Positions 38,383 through 47,428 of a DNA stretch of 64,000 nucleotides are shown here, in pieces. Both the position numbers and the translations under genes were made by a program. The first letter of the stretch is position 1, and each line of letters begins with the position of its first letter. The stretch lies in NCBI GenBank assembly GCA_903933715.1, contig CAIZLD010000010.1, positions 1 to 64,000 on the forward strand. The letters are read 5' to 3'. The stretch is from an uncultured Spartobacteria bacterium. GTDB lineage: Bacteria; Verrucomicrobiota; Verrucomicrobiia; Chthoniobacterales; Chthoniobacteraceae. The notes beneath the pieces are model-generated. The model was given only the letters and a program-made list of their open reading frames with translations. It was not told the origin of the DNA and searched no databases.

Positions 38383-40236
38383 ATGAAACTCCGTTCTCTG
38401 GCTCTCGTTTTCCTTCCCGTTCTCGCCTTCGCGCAAAATCCGGTGCCCGTTGCGACTCCGGCTGCTGACGGTAATTTTCTCCAGAACGGAAAATTCGAAA
38501 CCTTCACTTCCGAAGACAATTACTGGGACGGGGTTGATAACAGCGGCTTTCTTTCCGGCTTCCCCGGCTCAGCCGAAATTATTCAAGAAGGAGGCAGGGT
38601 GGGCAGAACGGCAATGGCACCCAGTGTGCAAGTGGCCGATCTTAATGGGGATGGCCTCTTGGATATCATGACTTCGGATGCGCTCGGGTATTTCCGCGTC
38701 TATTTTAATAAAGGCACAAGGGCCGAGCCGAAGTTCGATCATTGCGAATTTGTCCCCCTTTTCCTGCGCCGCATTCCGGTCGGAGGAAGTAATCCCTGGA
38801 CTGCCCTGCCGAAAATCTGCTTGTCGGATCTTTCCAAGAGTGGCGCGCTGGATCTGGTGATCGGCACCTATCTTGGCCAGGTTGTCATCGTCAAGAACAC
38901 CGGCAGCCGGTCCGTTCCCGAATGGCGTCAACCGGTCAAAATGGAAGCCGCCACGATTCCCACGTCCACGGAAGGTCGGCTTTGGGCCAATCTGGTTTCT
39001 CCGGCGGTTTTTGATTGGAATCAGGATGGCAGGCCCGATTTGATTCTTGGCGAAGGAAGCTATTCGGCGAATTGCGTGCATCTTTTGCTCAACGAAGGCA
39101 CCGGCTCAGCTCCCAAATTCAGTGAAGAAAGCCGCAGCTATCTTGCCTATGGGGATGGCCGCGAACAATTGACCCCGGCAGTGGTCGATTACAACGGGGA
39201 CGGCAATCCTGATTTGCTCGTGGGCGATCGCACCGGTCAAATCAATATCTATCTAAGCACCGGGAAATGGAAGAATGGCGACGAATTGAAACGCCAGGAG
39301 AACCCGGTCCTCTTTGGAACTGCCAAAACCGTCAGCGCGGGCGCCAACGGCGCCAGATGCGTAAGTCCCGCAGTGGGGGATCTCAATGGAGACGGTTTGT
39401 TTGATATCGTCGTGGGCGAACCCAACGGGCGCATCGCGATTTCTTACAATACCGGAACACCCACTGAACCCAAATTCGGGCCGCTCACTGAACTCAAAGG
39501 GCAGGATATCTGGAAGGCAGACACTGTTCGCAAACCGGCGAAATGGGATACCTATTTTGGCGAATGGGATGGGAATTTCTATGGAACGACGAGCGTCGTG
39601 AGCCCTGCCGAAGACCCCGAGGCGGCCCCCACCGAAAGCAAACACGTCCTCCGGTTCCAGTATCTCCCGTCTCAAAACCAGATCATTCGCAAACCCTCGG
39701 TGCCTTTTCCCGGCATCAGTAAGGTTCCGGAATACAGTAACCTTGGAGGAGGCTTTAGCCCCTCGCCGACTTTGCATTCATATCCTGCGTATCACAGTGT
39801 GGACCTCATGGGGTGGAGGGTTGATTCCAATATCATCATTGTCCGGCAAAGAATCGAAGTCGGGTTATTGAAGCCAAATACCAACTACAAACTGACTTTC
39901 AAGGTCAAGGGGCGCGGGATCAAAGATGCCGGCGTACACTTTAGCTTCGGAGGCTGGCTCATCAAGGGCGGCAGCGGCACTCGCAACCTGGTTTTTGGTT
40001 CGACCTTCCAGAAGGCTGACTTTATGGTAAGCCCCAACTGGACTACTATTACTAAACAGCTCAATCTGAAGTTCGAGAAGACCAAGGAAAACGATCCTAG
40101 CGAACTCAATACGCCCGAGAAATGGGTTAATTCCGGCGGACAGACAGACTACCGCGGTCTGTTGGAAATCCGCGCGACCGCGGCCCCGGATGCATCGGTT
40201 CTTTATCTTGACGACATCCGGCTCGTCCCGCAGTAG
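38383..40236 (+). CDS. Secreted FG-GAP/VCBS repeat protein
   Basis: The 617-residue protein begins with a signal peptide (MKLRSLALVFLPVLAFAQ). At least four beta-propeller FG-GAP/VCBS repeats follow with Ca2+-binding DxNxDGxxD loops: DLNGDGLLDIM, DWNQDGRPDLIL, DYNGDGNPDLLV, DLNGDGLFDIVV. The last third is a different, beta-rich domain resembling a carbohydrate-binding module (SVLYLDDIRLV at the end). It is likely extracellular or outer-surface, possibly in glycan binding. I see no C-terminal sorting signal of the PEP-CTERM type. A clear terminator follows. Confidence 0.8.
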   Translation: MKLRSLALVFLPVLAFAQNPVPVATPAADGNFLQNGKFETFTSEDNYWDGVDNSGFLSGFPGSAEIIQEGGRVGRTAMAPSVQVADLNGDGLLDIMTSDALGYFRVYFNKGTRAEPKFDHCEFVPLFLRRIPVGGSNPWTALPKICLSDLSKSGALDLVIGTYLGQVVIVKNTGSRSVPEWRQPVKMEAATIPTSTEGRLWANLVSPAVFDWNQDGRPDLILGEGSYSANCVHLLLNEGTGSAPKFSEESRSYLAYGDGREQLTPAVVDYNGDGNPDLLVGDRTGQINIYLSTGKWKNGDELKRQENPVLFGTAKTVSAGANGARCVSPAVGDLNGDGLFDIVVGEPNGRIAISYNTGTPTEPKFGPLTELKGQDIWKADTVRKPAKWDTYFGEWDGNFYGTTSVVSPAEDPEAAPTESKHVLRFQYLPSQNQIIRKPSVPFPGISKVPEYSNLGGGFSPSPTLHSYPAYHSVDLMGWRVDSNIIIVRQRIEVGLLKPNTNYKLTFKVKGRGIKDAGVHFSFGGWLIKGGSGTRNLVFGSTFQKADFMVSPNWTTITKQLNLKFEKTKENDPSELNTPEKWVNSGGQTDYRGLLEIRATAAPDASVLYLDDIRLVPQ

Positions 40237-40264
40237 TGCGGTCCAGTCCAGATTAGTTTTTTCG

Positions 40265-40298
40265 AAATGGGCGCTCAAGGGCGCCCATTTTTCTTTTT
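40265..40298 (+). terminator. Rho-independent terminator after the FG-GAP gene
   Basis: AAATGGGCGC (40265-40274) and GCGCCCATTT (40281-40290) form a 10-bp stem with loop TCAAGG, followed by TTTTCTTTTTC. It lies 29 bases after the stop codon. Confidence 0.9.
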
Positions 40299-40320
40299 CA
40301 GAATCCGTGGACAGGCATTA

Positions 40321-40549
40321 GAATCGACATTCAGATCGAGCCAAACCCAAAGGGTTTGAAGCCCATAGCCGGTGGTTGAGCGTTAGCGACACCACCGGAT
40401 GAGGTGTTGGAAAGAATTCACCCCAAAGGGGTGGCAGAGCCATCGCCTCGTTTTCTGCCACCCCTTTGGGGTGAGGCGCGGTTTTGCATTGACCGGTGGT
40501 GTCGCTAACGCTCAACCACCGGCTATGGGCTTCAAACCCTTTGGGTTTG
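40321..40549. repeat. Rearranged copy of the MITE-like element, opposite orientation
   Basis: Bases 40321-40485 match the reverse complement of most of the 23200-23392 element (GAATCGACATTCAGATCGAG onward). After GCATT the sequence departs from a simple end and instead repeats the CCGGTGGTGTCGCTAACGCT..CCACCGGCTATGGGC part in the other direction. It stops at the TAG of the acetate-transporter gene, so the copy is composite or truncated. Confidence 0.75.
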
Positions 40550-41221
40550 CTAGACTTGAGCGACCGGAGCAACGGGGAGGCGCGCTGCGGCGGGAAGCGC
40601 CCCTTTGCGGATCCAGCCGAGCGGCTTGCCGAGCGGCAGCAGCGTGCGACCGAAATAGCTGTTGAGGAAGACCGCGCCCGCGGCATAGAAACCAAGGAGT
40701 GAAATGAGGAGTTCGGACCACGCGGCAAGCGGGTTAAATAGCTCCGGCTTGATCCCCATGATGGCGAGTCCAAGCGAGGGGAGGAGGATATTGATGAGCA
40801 CCAAAATGGCAGCGAAGACTTTGTTGGCTTCGAGAGATGCAACCAGGATGAAGAATGAAAAAATGGCGTAGCCGAAACAAGCAAACGCGAATTGCTTGGG
40901 ATCTGCGTCCGAGACCGGCCCAAACCACCCGAGCTTGATGGCCCACGTCATCGAGACGGCAACCCAGAAGAGGCCATAAACGCCGAGGACGATGGCGCCA
41001 AAATAGTTATTCTTTTTGAAGTCGATGGTGGAGGCCCAAATCTGAGCGATGGAACCGAGAAAGAGTGCCCACGGGATCAAATTAGAGATGCCGCTGGTCC
41101 AGTGCATCTTCGCTGAAGCGGCGACGAAGGTCACCATGGCAAGCCCGAATACGCCAAGGGCGGTCGGGTCGGACATTACAATTTTGGTTTCGGTAACAGG
41201 TGAGTGAGGTTGATTTTGCAT
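40550..41221 (-). CDS. Acetate transporter family protein (GPR1/FUN34/YaaH)
   Basis: The product of about 223 residues has six hydrophobic segments and the opening SDPTALGVFGLAMVTFVAASA that characterises the AceTr/YaaH family of acetate-succinate permeases or channels in the inner membrane. The start is uncertain: ATG 41221 or the shorter ATG 41176. The stop codon (TAG at 40550-40552) coincides with the edge of a dispersed repeat, so the last residues may be derived from, or shortened by, repeat insertion. Confidence 0.78.
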   Translation of the reverse strand: MQNQPHSPVTETKIVMSDPTALGVFGLAMVTFVAASAKMHWTSGISNLIPWALFLGSIAQIWASTIDFKKNNYFGAIVLGVYGLFWVAVSMTWAIKLGWFGPVSDADPKQFAFACFGYAIFSFFILVASLEANKVFAAILVLINILLPSLGLAIMGIKPELFNPLAAWSELLISLLGFYAAGAVFLNSYFGRTLLPLGKPLGWIRKGALPAAARLPVAPVAQV

Positions 41222-41312
41222 GCGGCGCGGACAATAGCGGAGATGCCAGCAGGTTGTCACGGTCCAGTTTAAGGCAGTTCTCTGGAGGCGGGAGCCAGTG
41301 AAGCCAACGACG

Positions 41313-42821
41313 CTATTTTTGGAGCGAAACCATTTTGGGCAGCCGGGTTTTGAGAGCTTGAAGCGCGGCGTCGTAGTTGCGATAGCCGATCAGCGAAAAT
41401 TCCACGGTCTGCTGGCCCAGGTTGCGCTGGCCTTGAATCACGCGGTCCCAGCCCAGCAGGTCTTGTACAAACGGGGCGGTGGCGTCCAGGTTGCTCTCGT
41501 TGTTGAGGGTGTAAAAAACGTAGACCGAGTGGAGCCGTCGCTTGAATTCCCAGCACCGGAAGATGAGTTCGCCGCCATTGACCTTCAATTTTACGGTGGG
41601 GAATTCCCGAACCATCGGCATGCCCGAGGCCGGATAGCAGATATCCGGGGTGTGCATCGGAGCCCATTGGCTGGTGCCTTTGGCCCCGCCCCCAAATTCG
41701 AGGACGGAGAGTGCCCACTCGGTTTTGTCGATTTCCTGCCACATCCCGCTTTGCCCATCGGAGCAGAGGGTGATGTCCCGGATTCGGTTGGGGATTTCAA
41801 CGGGGGTGAAATACGGTTTTTCTTCCGGCCATCGGATTTCAACGTGCCTCCGGTCAGGCGAAAGCCGGTCGTGCAGGCTAAACCAGCTTTCCGCCCCCAC
41901 GGCGACCAGGATGAACCAGAGGGCGAAGCCGCCTGCGATGGCGTTGGAAAGTGGTTTGAGACAGCGGGGCGGGCCCGAAAGATCGCTGGGTGGGGCGCCC
42001 CCGATTTTTTTGGCGACGATCATCATGATGACGAGCGAGACGATCAAGATCGACCAGCCCGCGCGGTCATGCCAGCTTTCAAAATTGGTGGTCCCGTTGG
42101 TGAGGCAGACGATGGAGAGGATCAGGATCCGAAGGACGTTGAAAAAGAGGGAGAGAAACACGCCCAGCCCGATCATGAAGATGCGCCGCGTGATGAGCAT
42201 GCGCCGTTCCTCCCCAAAGAAGAGGGCGACCATGAAAAGGGATTGGAGGGAGTTGATCCCGCTGCACGCTTCGTTGATGCCGATCGTGCCGGTGTTGAGG
42301 ATCACGAGATTGCCGCTGCCGATGGCCGGGATGCCCAGCAGATAGAGTACTTCGACGGAAGCTTCGGTGACAAACCGGCTCAACCCCTGGATGATCCACT
42401 GCTCCGGCGTGAGGGGGAGTTTCACGGCGCAGAAGATGAAAAGGACGGCGATGAGCATTTGCCTCGCCAGTTTCCAGCCGCCCAGCATGCCGAGCATGGA
42501 GAGGGTGTAGGCGGTGACGAGCGCGGTGAGCCCGTAACCGGGAACGCCCCAGTGGGTGGTGGTTTGGCGGATCAACCACATTGGGGCGATCAACAGCGCG
42601 CAGAGAAGGGCGAGGAGGAGGGTGCCGCGATTACTGGAGGAGGGGAGTTCGGAAAGCGAGTTCCACCTCAAATAAAAGAGCCGGGCTGCAAGGGGGAGGA
42701 CCAGCCAGCCGTATTCGTATTGTGGCGAATAGGACCAGAAGATATGCAGGTATGCGGTCAGCATGACCCACGGAAATATCAGAGCGCACCAATTCAGAGC
42801 TCGATTGAGGGAGTTGCGCAT
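41313..42821 (-). CDS. Exosortase with fused EpsI-type C-terminal domain
   Basis: The 502-residue protein joins an N-terminal multi-pass exosortase (residues 1-290) to a periplasmic EpsI-type domain (about 305-502; MHTPDICYPASGM). Exosortase catalytic residues are visible: Cys186 in NEACSGINS, Arg231 in FFNVLRIL and His251 in SWHDRAGW. Exosortases process PEP-CTERM type proteins, usually alongside exopolysaccharide genes. None of the window's secreted proteins shows the matching tail, so its substrates are elsewhere. Spacing suggests it ends a minus-strand run with the epimerase and oxidoreductase genes. Confidence 0.9.
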   Translation of the reverse strand: MRNSLNRALNWCALIFPWVMLTAYLHIFWSYSPQYEYGWLVLPLAARLFYLRWNSLSELPSSSNRGTLLLALLCALLIAPMWLIRQTTTHWGVPGYGLTALVTAYTLSMLGMLGGWKLARQMLIAVLFIFCAVKLPLTPEQWIIQGLSRFVTEASVEVLYLLGIPAIGSGNLVILNTGTIGINEACSGINSLQSLFMVALFFGEERRMLITRRIFMIGLGVFLSLFFNVLRILILSIVCLTNGTTNFESWHDRAGWSILIVSLVIMMIVAKKIGGAPPSDLSGPPRCLKPLSNAIAGGFALWFILVAVGAESWFSLHDRLSPDRRHVEIRWPEEKPYFTPVEIPNRIRDITLCSDGQSGMWQEIDKTEWALSVLEFGGGAKGTSQWAPMHTPDICYPASGMPMVREFPTVKLKVNGGELIFRCWEFKRRLHSVYVFYTLNNESNLDATAPFVQDLLGWDRVIQGQRNLGQQTVEFSLIGYRNYDAALQALKTRLPKMVSLQK

Positions 42822-42882
42822 GGGGTTAATTGAGGATGCGCAGAAGCTTGCTATCGATGCGTCTTTTGGTCAATAGCTGCTT

Positions 42883-43992
42883 TTAGGTAAACGCCGGGGG
42901 GCCACCGGGTTTTATTACTGGATATCCGGCGAATTTCAGCCATTGGAGGCTGCGCTGCATCCCTTCTTCGGCGCTGATTTTTGGGATATAGCCGAGGATT
43001 TTTTGCGCTTTTTGCTGGGGGAGCTGCCATTGACACTGCTGGAGCAGGCTCAGTTCTTCGGTGGTGGTGAAGCGGACCGGAGCCGGGAGTTGCCAGGCGT
43101 TTTCGGCGGGCGGTTCGTTCCAGTTGGCCAGCACGAGCTTGGTGAGCCGCTTGAGCCTGCCGGGGATGAACGGGAGCAGTTTCTGAATGGCCGGTTGCGC
43201 GGCGAAATCGGTGATTTTGGATTTGAACGAGCGCGGGAAGATGGGCGGCGGGATGGAGCCGACGGTGGCCATGTCGATCCCGAGGGCATCGGCGATTTGC
43301 TGGTAAAAGGAGCGCCACGTCATCGGGGCCGGGTCGCCGACGAGGAAGGTTTCGCCCGCTGCCTGGGGGACTTGCAGGGCGAGTTCGATGGCGGCGATCA
43401 GGTTATCGACGTAGATGCCGTTGCAAATGGCGTTGCCGTCCCCGATAAGGCAGGCGCTCCCTTCGAGCAGTTGCCTGGCGGTGTCGGCGATCCACCGGGA
43501 ACGGGGGCCGTAGACGACGGAGGGGCGCAAGAGGACGACTTCGACGTTGCCGCTGGCGCTCAGGCGGTGCAGCGCTTTTTCGGCGCGCACTTTGGCGCTG
43601 TTGTAGGCCATGCTGTGCCGCTCGTGCAGGGGGGAGGTTTCGTCGGTGCCGGGCTCGGGAGCCTGGCCGTGGACCGAGGCGGAACTGAGGACGACTAGCC
43701 GCCGGACGTGAGCGATTTCGGCAGCCTCGTAGATCGATTGCGCCATTTGCTCGATCTGGCCGGGGTCGCCGATTGCGGCGTGGACGACGGCGTCGCACCC
43801 CTCCATGGCGCGGGCGAGGGCGGGAACGTCGAACAGGTCGCAGACTTGCCACGGGAGTTCGAAGCGTGCCAGAACCGCGAGGCTGCTGTAGGAACGGACG
43901 ATCGGAACGATCTCAAACGCTCCGGTCAGATTCCATTGTTCGACGATGCGGGTGCCGACAAATCCGCTGGCTCCGATTAAAGCGATTTTCAT
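42883..43992 (-). CDS. NAD-dependent epimerase/dehydratase (extended SDR)
   Basis: The 369-residue protein is an extended short-chain dehydrogenase with the Rossmann motif GASGFVGTRIVEQW and catalytic Ser/Tyr-Lys (VLSSASVHG, YNSAKVRAEKAL). Such enzymes modify nucleotide sugars, which fits its place in a glycan cluster. ATG 43992 overlaps the upstream oxidoreductase stop by 4 bases, so the two are cotranslated. Confidence 0.87.
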   Translation of the reverse strand: MKIALIGASGFVGTRIVEQWNLTGAFEIVPIVRSYSSLAVLARFELPWQVCDLFDVPALARAMEGCDAVVHAAIGDPGQIEQMAQSIYEAAEIAHVRRLVVLSSASVHGQAPEPGTDETSPLHERHSMAYNSAKVRAEKALHRLSASGNVEVVLLRPSVVYGPRSRWIADTARQLLEGSACLIGDGNAICNGIYVDNLIAAIELALQVPQAAGETFLVGDPAPMTWRSFYQQIADALGIDMATVGSIPPPIFPRSFKSKITDFAAQPAIQKLLPFIPGRLKRLTKLVLANWNEPPAENAWQLPAPVRFTTTEELSLLQQCQWQLPQQKAQKILGYIPKISAEEGMQRSLQWLKFAGYPVIKPGGPPAFT

Positions 43993-45041
43993 GGGCGGCA
44001 TTGGGCGGCGGCGATTTCGGTTGCGGTGAGCCAGGGCATTTCCATGAGCCGGCGGTGGGCGTAGCAGTGCCCGATGAGCCGCAGGGAGCGGATCCCTTCT
44101 TCGCCCGGCACTTTGAGCGGTTCGCGGCCCCGCATGGCGGCGGTGACGTTGACGATTTGCTGGATGAAGCTTTGCGGGTTGGTTCTTTCGATCCGATGAC
44201 TGCCGGGGTCGCGCAGGCTGCCGTCGAGAAGCGACGGCATGCCGTCTACGATGATTTCAAGCCGGTTGGCTTCGTTGACGTGGTAACGGATTTGGCCGCG
44301 CTCGAACTCGAACCTGTATTCGTATCGGGTGGACCAGTCGCGGCTGAGCCTGACTTCGCCATGGACTCCATCACGATAGGTCAGCCCGATGCGGCAGTTG
44401 GCTTCCTGGCCGCCCAGGGCGTCGTCTTCATAGTCGACGGTCCCGGGCTCACCCAGCCACCAGAGAAGGAGGTCCAGGACATGGACCCCGATATCGAGGA
44501 GAACCCCGCCGGGTGTTTCGGATTTGCGAAAGAATGAGTCGGAGGCGGCTTGCCAGCCGAATTTGCCTCCTTCTTCGATGGTGAATTTTTTGAGCCGTCC
44601 CAGCGGTTGCCGCTCGAGAATCCCTTTAAGGTTTTCGCAGGCGGGGAAGAACCGTTTGTAGAGTCCGACGGCCAGCAGCGATTGCGTGGCGCGGGCAGTG
44701 TCGATCATTGCCTGGGCTTCGTCGATACTGGAGGCCATCGGTTTTTCGCACAGGACGGCGGCTCCGCTTTGCATCGCATGGATGGCAGCCTGGGCGTGAA
44801 ACTTAGGCGGGGTGGCGATGATGACCAGGCGCGAGCGGAGTTCGGCCTCTTCGAGCCGCGAGTATTGGCGGGCCTGGGGAAAAAGCTCGGCGAGCGGTTG
44901 ACGATTGGGCGCAGACGGGTCAACCAACGCTTCCACGGTCAAAATCCCGCGCGATTGAAGGTCGAGGAGTGCGGGGCCGTAGAAGAACCGGCTGACTGCG
45001 CCGCAGCCGACGAGTACGGCGGAGATGATGTCGTTGCCCAT
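43989..45041 (-). CDS. Gfo/Idh/MocA family oxidoreductase
   Basis: The 350-residue protein has an N-terminal NAD(P) Rossmann domain (AVLVGCGAVSRFFYGPAL) and the family's EKP motif (LCEKPMASSIDEA). The substrate-side GGVLLDIGVHVLDLLLWWLG has the conserved Asp/His. It probably oxidises or reduces a sugar or sugar-nucleotide carbon during polysaccharide precursor synthesis. It lies between the glycosyltransferase genes and the epimerase on the minus strand. Confidence 0.88.
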   Translation of the reverse strand: MGNDIISAVLVGCGAVSRFFYGPALLDLQSRGILTVEALVDPSAPNRQPLAELFPQARQYSRLEEAELRSRLVIIATPPKFHAQAAIHAMQSGAAVLCEKPMASSIDEAQAMIDTARATQSLLAVGLYKRFFPACENLKGILERQPLGRLKKFTIEEGGKFGWQAASDSFFRKSETPGGVLLDIGVHVLDLLLWWLGEPGTVDYEDDALGGQEANCRIGLTYRDGVHGEVRLSRDWSTRYEYRFEFERGQIRYHVNEANRLEIIVDGMPSLLDGSLRDPGSHRIERTNPQSFIQQIVNVTAAMRGREPLKVPGEEGIRSLRLIGHCYAHRRLMEMPWLTATEIAAAQCRP

Positions 45042-45062
45042 GGTTATTCGGAAAAGGTTGGC

Positions 45063-46199
45063 TTAGGCGACGAGATTTGATTCCAGTGTTTGATGGATCA
45101 CGTCCGGGTTAAATTCGGTCTGGGCAAGGCGGGTGATGCGCCCGGACTTTTCGTTCCACTGGGTTCGATCTTTGAGAGCTTCGACAAACGCTCGCACGGC
45201 GTCAAGCTGGTCGGGGGTGTAGCTGTCGGGGTACTGCCTTTTGCGAGCCCACCGGGTGATGGCGCTTTGCTCCGGCGCGACAATGAGGGTGGGCAACCCG
45301 GTGTGGGAGAACTCGACCAGCTTGCTCGGGAAGCTGGTGGTGATCCACGGCATCTCTTCGGTGTTCTCGCTATAGCTTACGAGCAAAGCCGCCGCCCGCG
45401 AACTGACGAACTCGAGCGCTTCACGGTTGGTCGGGAAAAGATCCTGGCTTTCCACCGGTTCCCGGCGGCAGAGTTTTTCCATTTCCGGCGTTTTCTTGGA
45501 CAAAAGTAACAGTTTGCCGCCGGCCGCGTCGATGGTCCGGGCGAGCTGGCTGAAGAGCGGCATCTGGGCCGGGTAAATGAACCCCGCGTAGACGATCACC
45601 GGTTGCCGGGCGAAATCCGGGTTCCAGCAAACCGGCGTGGCGCACCCTTCCGGGATGGGCATGAGGACGCGCTTCTTTTTCTCGGGAATTTCGTATTGAT
45701 CGGCGAGTTCGGGCGAGACAAACCAGGTTTGATGGGCCTGCCGCAGGATCCAGTTTTGATGCCGCAACAGCGATGGGATGTTCCGCCTTTCGGAGCCGGG
45801 GAAGTCGGGAGGGTAATCGTGAACGATGACGGTGAGGGGTGCGCCGCAGAGCCGTGCGTAATGGGCTGCGACTTCGGAGTGCATCTCGCTGTGCAGGCTC
45901 AGGTAGGTGATGATGGCTTGCGGCGGGGTTCCCAGAAACTTGGCGCATTCCCGGGCCCACAAGCGCATTCGCAGGTTGCGCAGGAGGGGGCTCTCGGGCC
46001 GGAATGGCGGCCACCACGCTTTGCGCAAGCTAAGTTGAAAGCTGGGCCATTCCAACGGTTCGCGGGGGCCGTTTTCGCCAATAACTACGACTTCCCAGCC
46101 TTCGTTGGAAAGCCGCCGCAGGTGACGCAGAAGTGTGATGGGGCTCCCGGTTCCCTGCCCGGGCGTCTGGCCAAAGTAGACGATGCGGGGGGCGCTCAT
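45063..46199 (-). CDS. Glycosyltransferase, GT-B fold (GT4-like)
   Basis: The 378-residue protein has the two-Rossmann GT-B layout: an N-terminal acceptor domain starting RIVYFGQTPGQGTGSPITLL and a C-terminal nucleotide-sugar domain with IVYAGFIYPAQ and FPSKLVEFSHTGLPTLIVAP, the position of the GT4 EX7E-like region. ATG 46199 overlaps the upstream GT2 stop (ATGA). The donor and acceptor sugars are not predictable. Confidence 0.75.
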   Translation of the reverse strand: MSAPRIVYFGQTPGQGTGSPITLLRHLRRLSNEGWEVVVIGENGPREPLEWPSFQLSLRKAWWPPFRPESPLLRNLRMRLWARECAKFLGTPPQAIITYLSLHSEMHSEVAAHYARLCGAPLTVIVHDYPPDFPGSERRNIPSLLRHQNWILRQAHQTWFVSPELADQYEIPEKKKRVLMPIPEGCATPVCWNPDFARQPVIVYAGFIYPAQMPLFSQLARTIDAAGGKLLLLSKKTPEMEKLCRREPVESQDLFPTNREALEFVSSRAAALLVSYSENTEEMPWITTSFPSKLVEFSHTGLPTLIVAPEQSAITRWARKRQYPDSYTPDQLDAVRAFVEALKDRTQWNEKSGRITRLAQTEFNPDVIHQTLESNLVA

Positions 46200-47230
46200 T
46201 TTGCGGCTGGGCCTCCTCCGTTGAAGAGCCCGCGAAGGCCGGATTTGCACAATTGCAGGAACCAGGCGATTTGGGATCGGGAAGGGTTTTTAAAAATCAG
46301 GCGCAACGTTTTCAAGGCGACCTTGAAATCCCGGAACGGCCGGTGGCGCGTGTAGTAATAGTTCCGGGCTTCGTCAATGAGCGCACGCTGGCGCGGGTCG
46401 TCCGCGGGGTAGTGGTCCCATTTGTTACGGAAAATGCTGTAGGCGTCGGCCCGGAAGTAGGCGTATCGCTTGGCGGCATCTTCGGTTTTGGAGTTCATGA
46501 TGCTCGTCTCGTTGTTGCGCTTGAGGTAGAGCGGGGTCGGGAGATGATGGGCCTCGGCTCGCAACGCGAGGTGGCAGAACATGTCGGTGTCTTCGTGCGG
46601 GCAGAGCCGTTCGTCGTAGCCGGGGGTCTGCTCGTAGATGGCGCGGCGGACCATCGTGAAGGGACCCTGGCCGGTGGCGCAGAAAAAGGTCGCAAAAGGG
46701 GTCACGGTTTCCCCGGGCTTGAGCTGGTGCGGAAATCCCAGGGCGTTCGGAGCGTAGCGGCTGCGGTAACCTTCCTTGACCGGGCGGGCGTCCTGATCAA
46801 GCTCGATGAAGCCGCAAGTGACGAGCCCGGCCTCGGGGTGGGCTTCGAGATAGTTGGAGAGTTGCGACAAAAATTCCGGGGCGAGCAGATCGTCGCCATC
46901 CAAAAAAACGATGTAGCGGGATTGGGGGGCGAGGTGCGGAATCCCGGCGTTGCGGGCCGATGAGAGGCCGCCGTTGGGTTTGGTGACGATCTTGAACCGG
47001 GGGTCGCCTTGCGTGAGCATCCGGGCGTTGGCGTAGGATTGATCTTTGCTCCCGTCATCCACGATGATGCATTCCCACGATGCGCAGGTCTGCGATCGAA
47101 CCGATGCGATGGCGTCGGCGATGTAGTTCTCCTGGTTGTAAACCGTCGTGATGATGGAGACCAAAGGAGCGGGTGCGGAGTTTTCCACAACGGCGGACGG
47201 GTCGCGGGACTGGAGTGGGGATGGGTTCAT
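46196..47230 (-). CDS. Glycosyltransferase family 2
   Basis: The 344-residue GT-A enzyme shows VSIITTVYNQENYIADAI, IIVDDGSKDQS and the DxD-type YIVFLDGDDLL that binds the nucleotide sugar and metal. It would transfer a sugar to a glycan or lipid-linked intermediate at the inner membrane. ATG 47230 is taken because the longer frame to 47299 is not conserved. It diverges from the next GT2 across a 198-base promoter-sized gap. Confidence 0.88.
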   Translation of the reverse strand: MNPSPLQSRDPSAVVENSAPAPLVSIITTVYNQENYIADAIASVRSQTCASWECIIVDDGSKDQSYANARMLTQGDPRFKIVTKPNGGLSSARNAGIPHLAPQSRYIVFLDGDDLLAPEFLSQLSNYLEAHPEAGLVTCGFIELDQDARPVKEGYRSRYAPNALGFPHQLKPGETVTPFATFFCATGQGPFTMVRRAIYEQTPGYDERLCPHEDTDMFCHLALRAEAHHLPTPLYLKRNNETSIMNSKTEDAAKRYAYFRADAYSIFRNKWDHYPADDPRQRALIDEARNYYYTRHRPFRDFKVALKTLRLIFKNPSRSQIAWFLQLCKSGLRGLFNGGGPAAK

Positions 47231-47428
47231 CCGGCGCGTTGATCTTTTGCATAATCGGAATTCAGTCAAGGCGAAAATCGGGTTGGGGAGAGGGCTCAAA
47301 TCAGGGAGCCGCCGGGGCTTCTATTTTGCTTTGATTTTTCGGAAGAAAGCTTAAGGTCGCGCATCATTGATGCGGCCCGTTTTTGGCGCGGCCATTATTT
47401 TAAATGAATCCCCTGCAAAGAACTCGCC

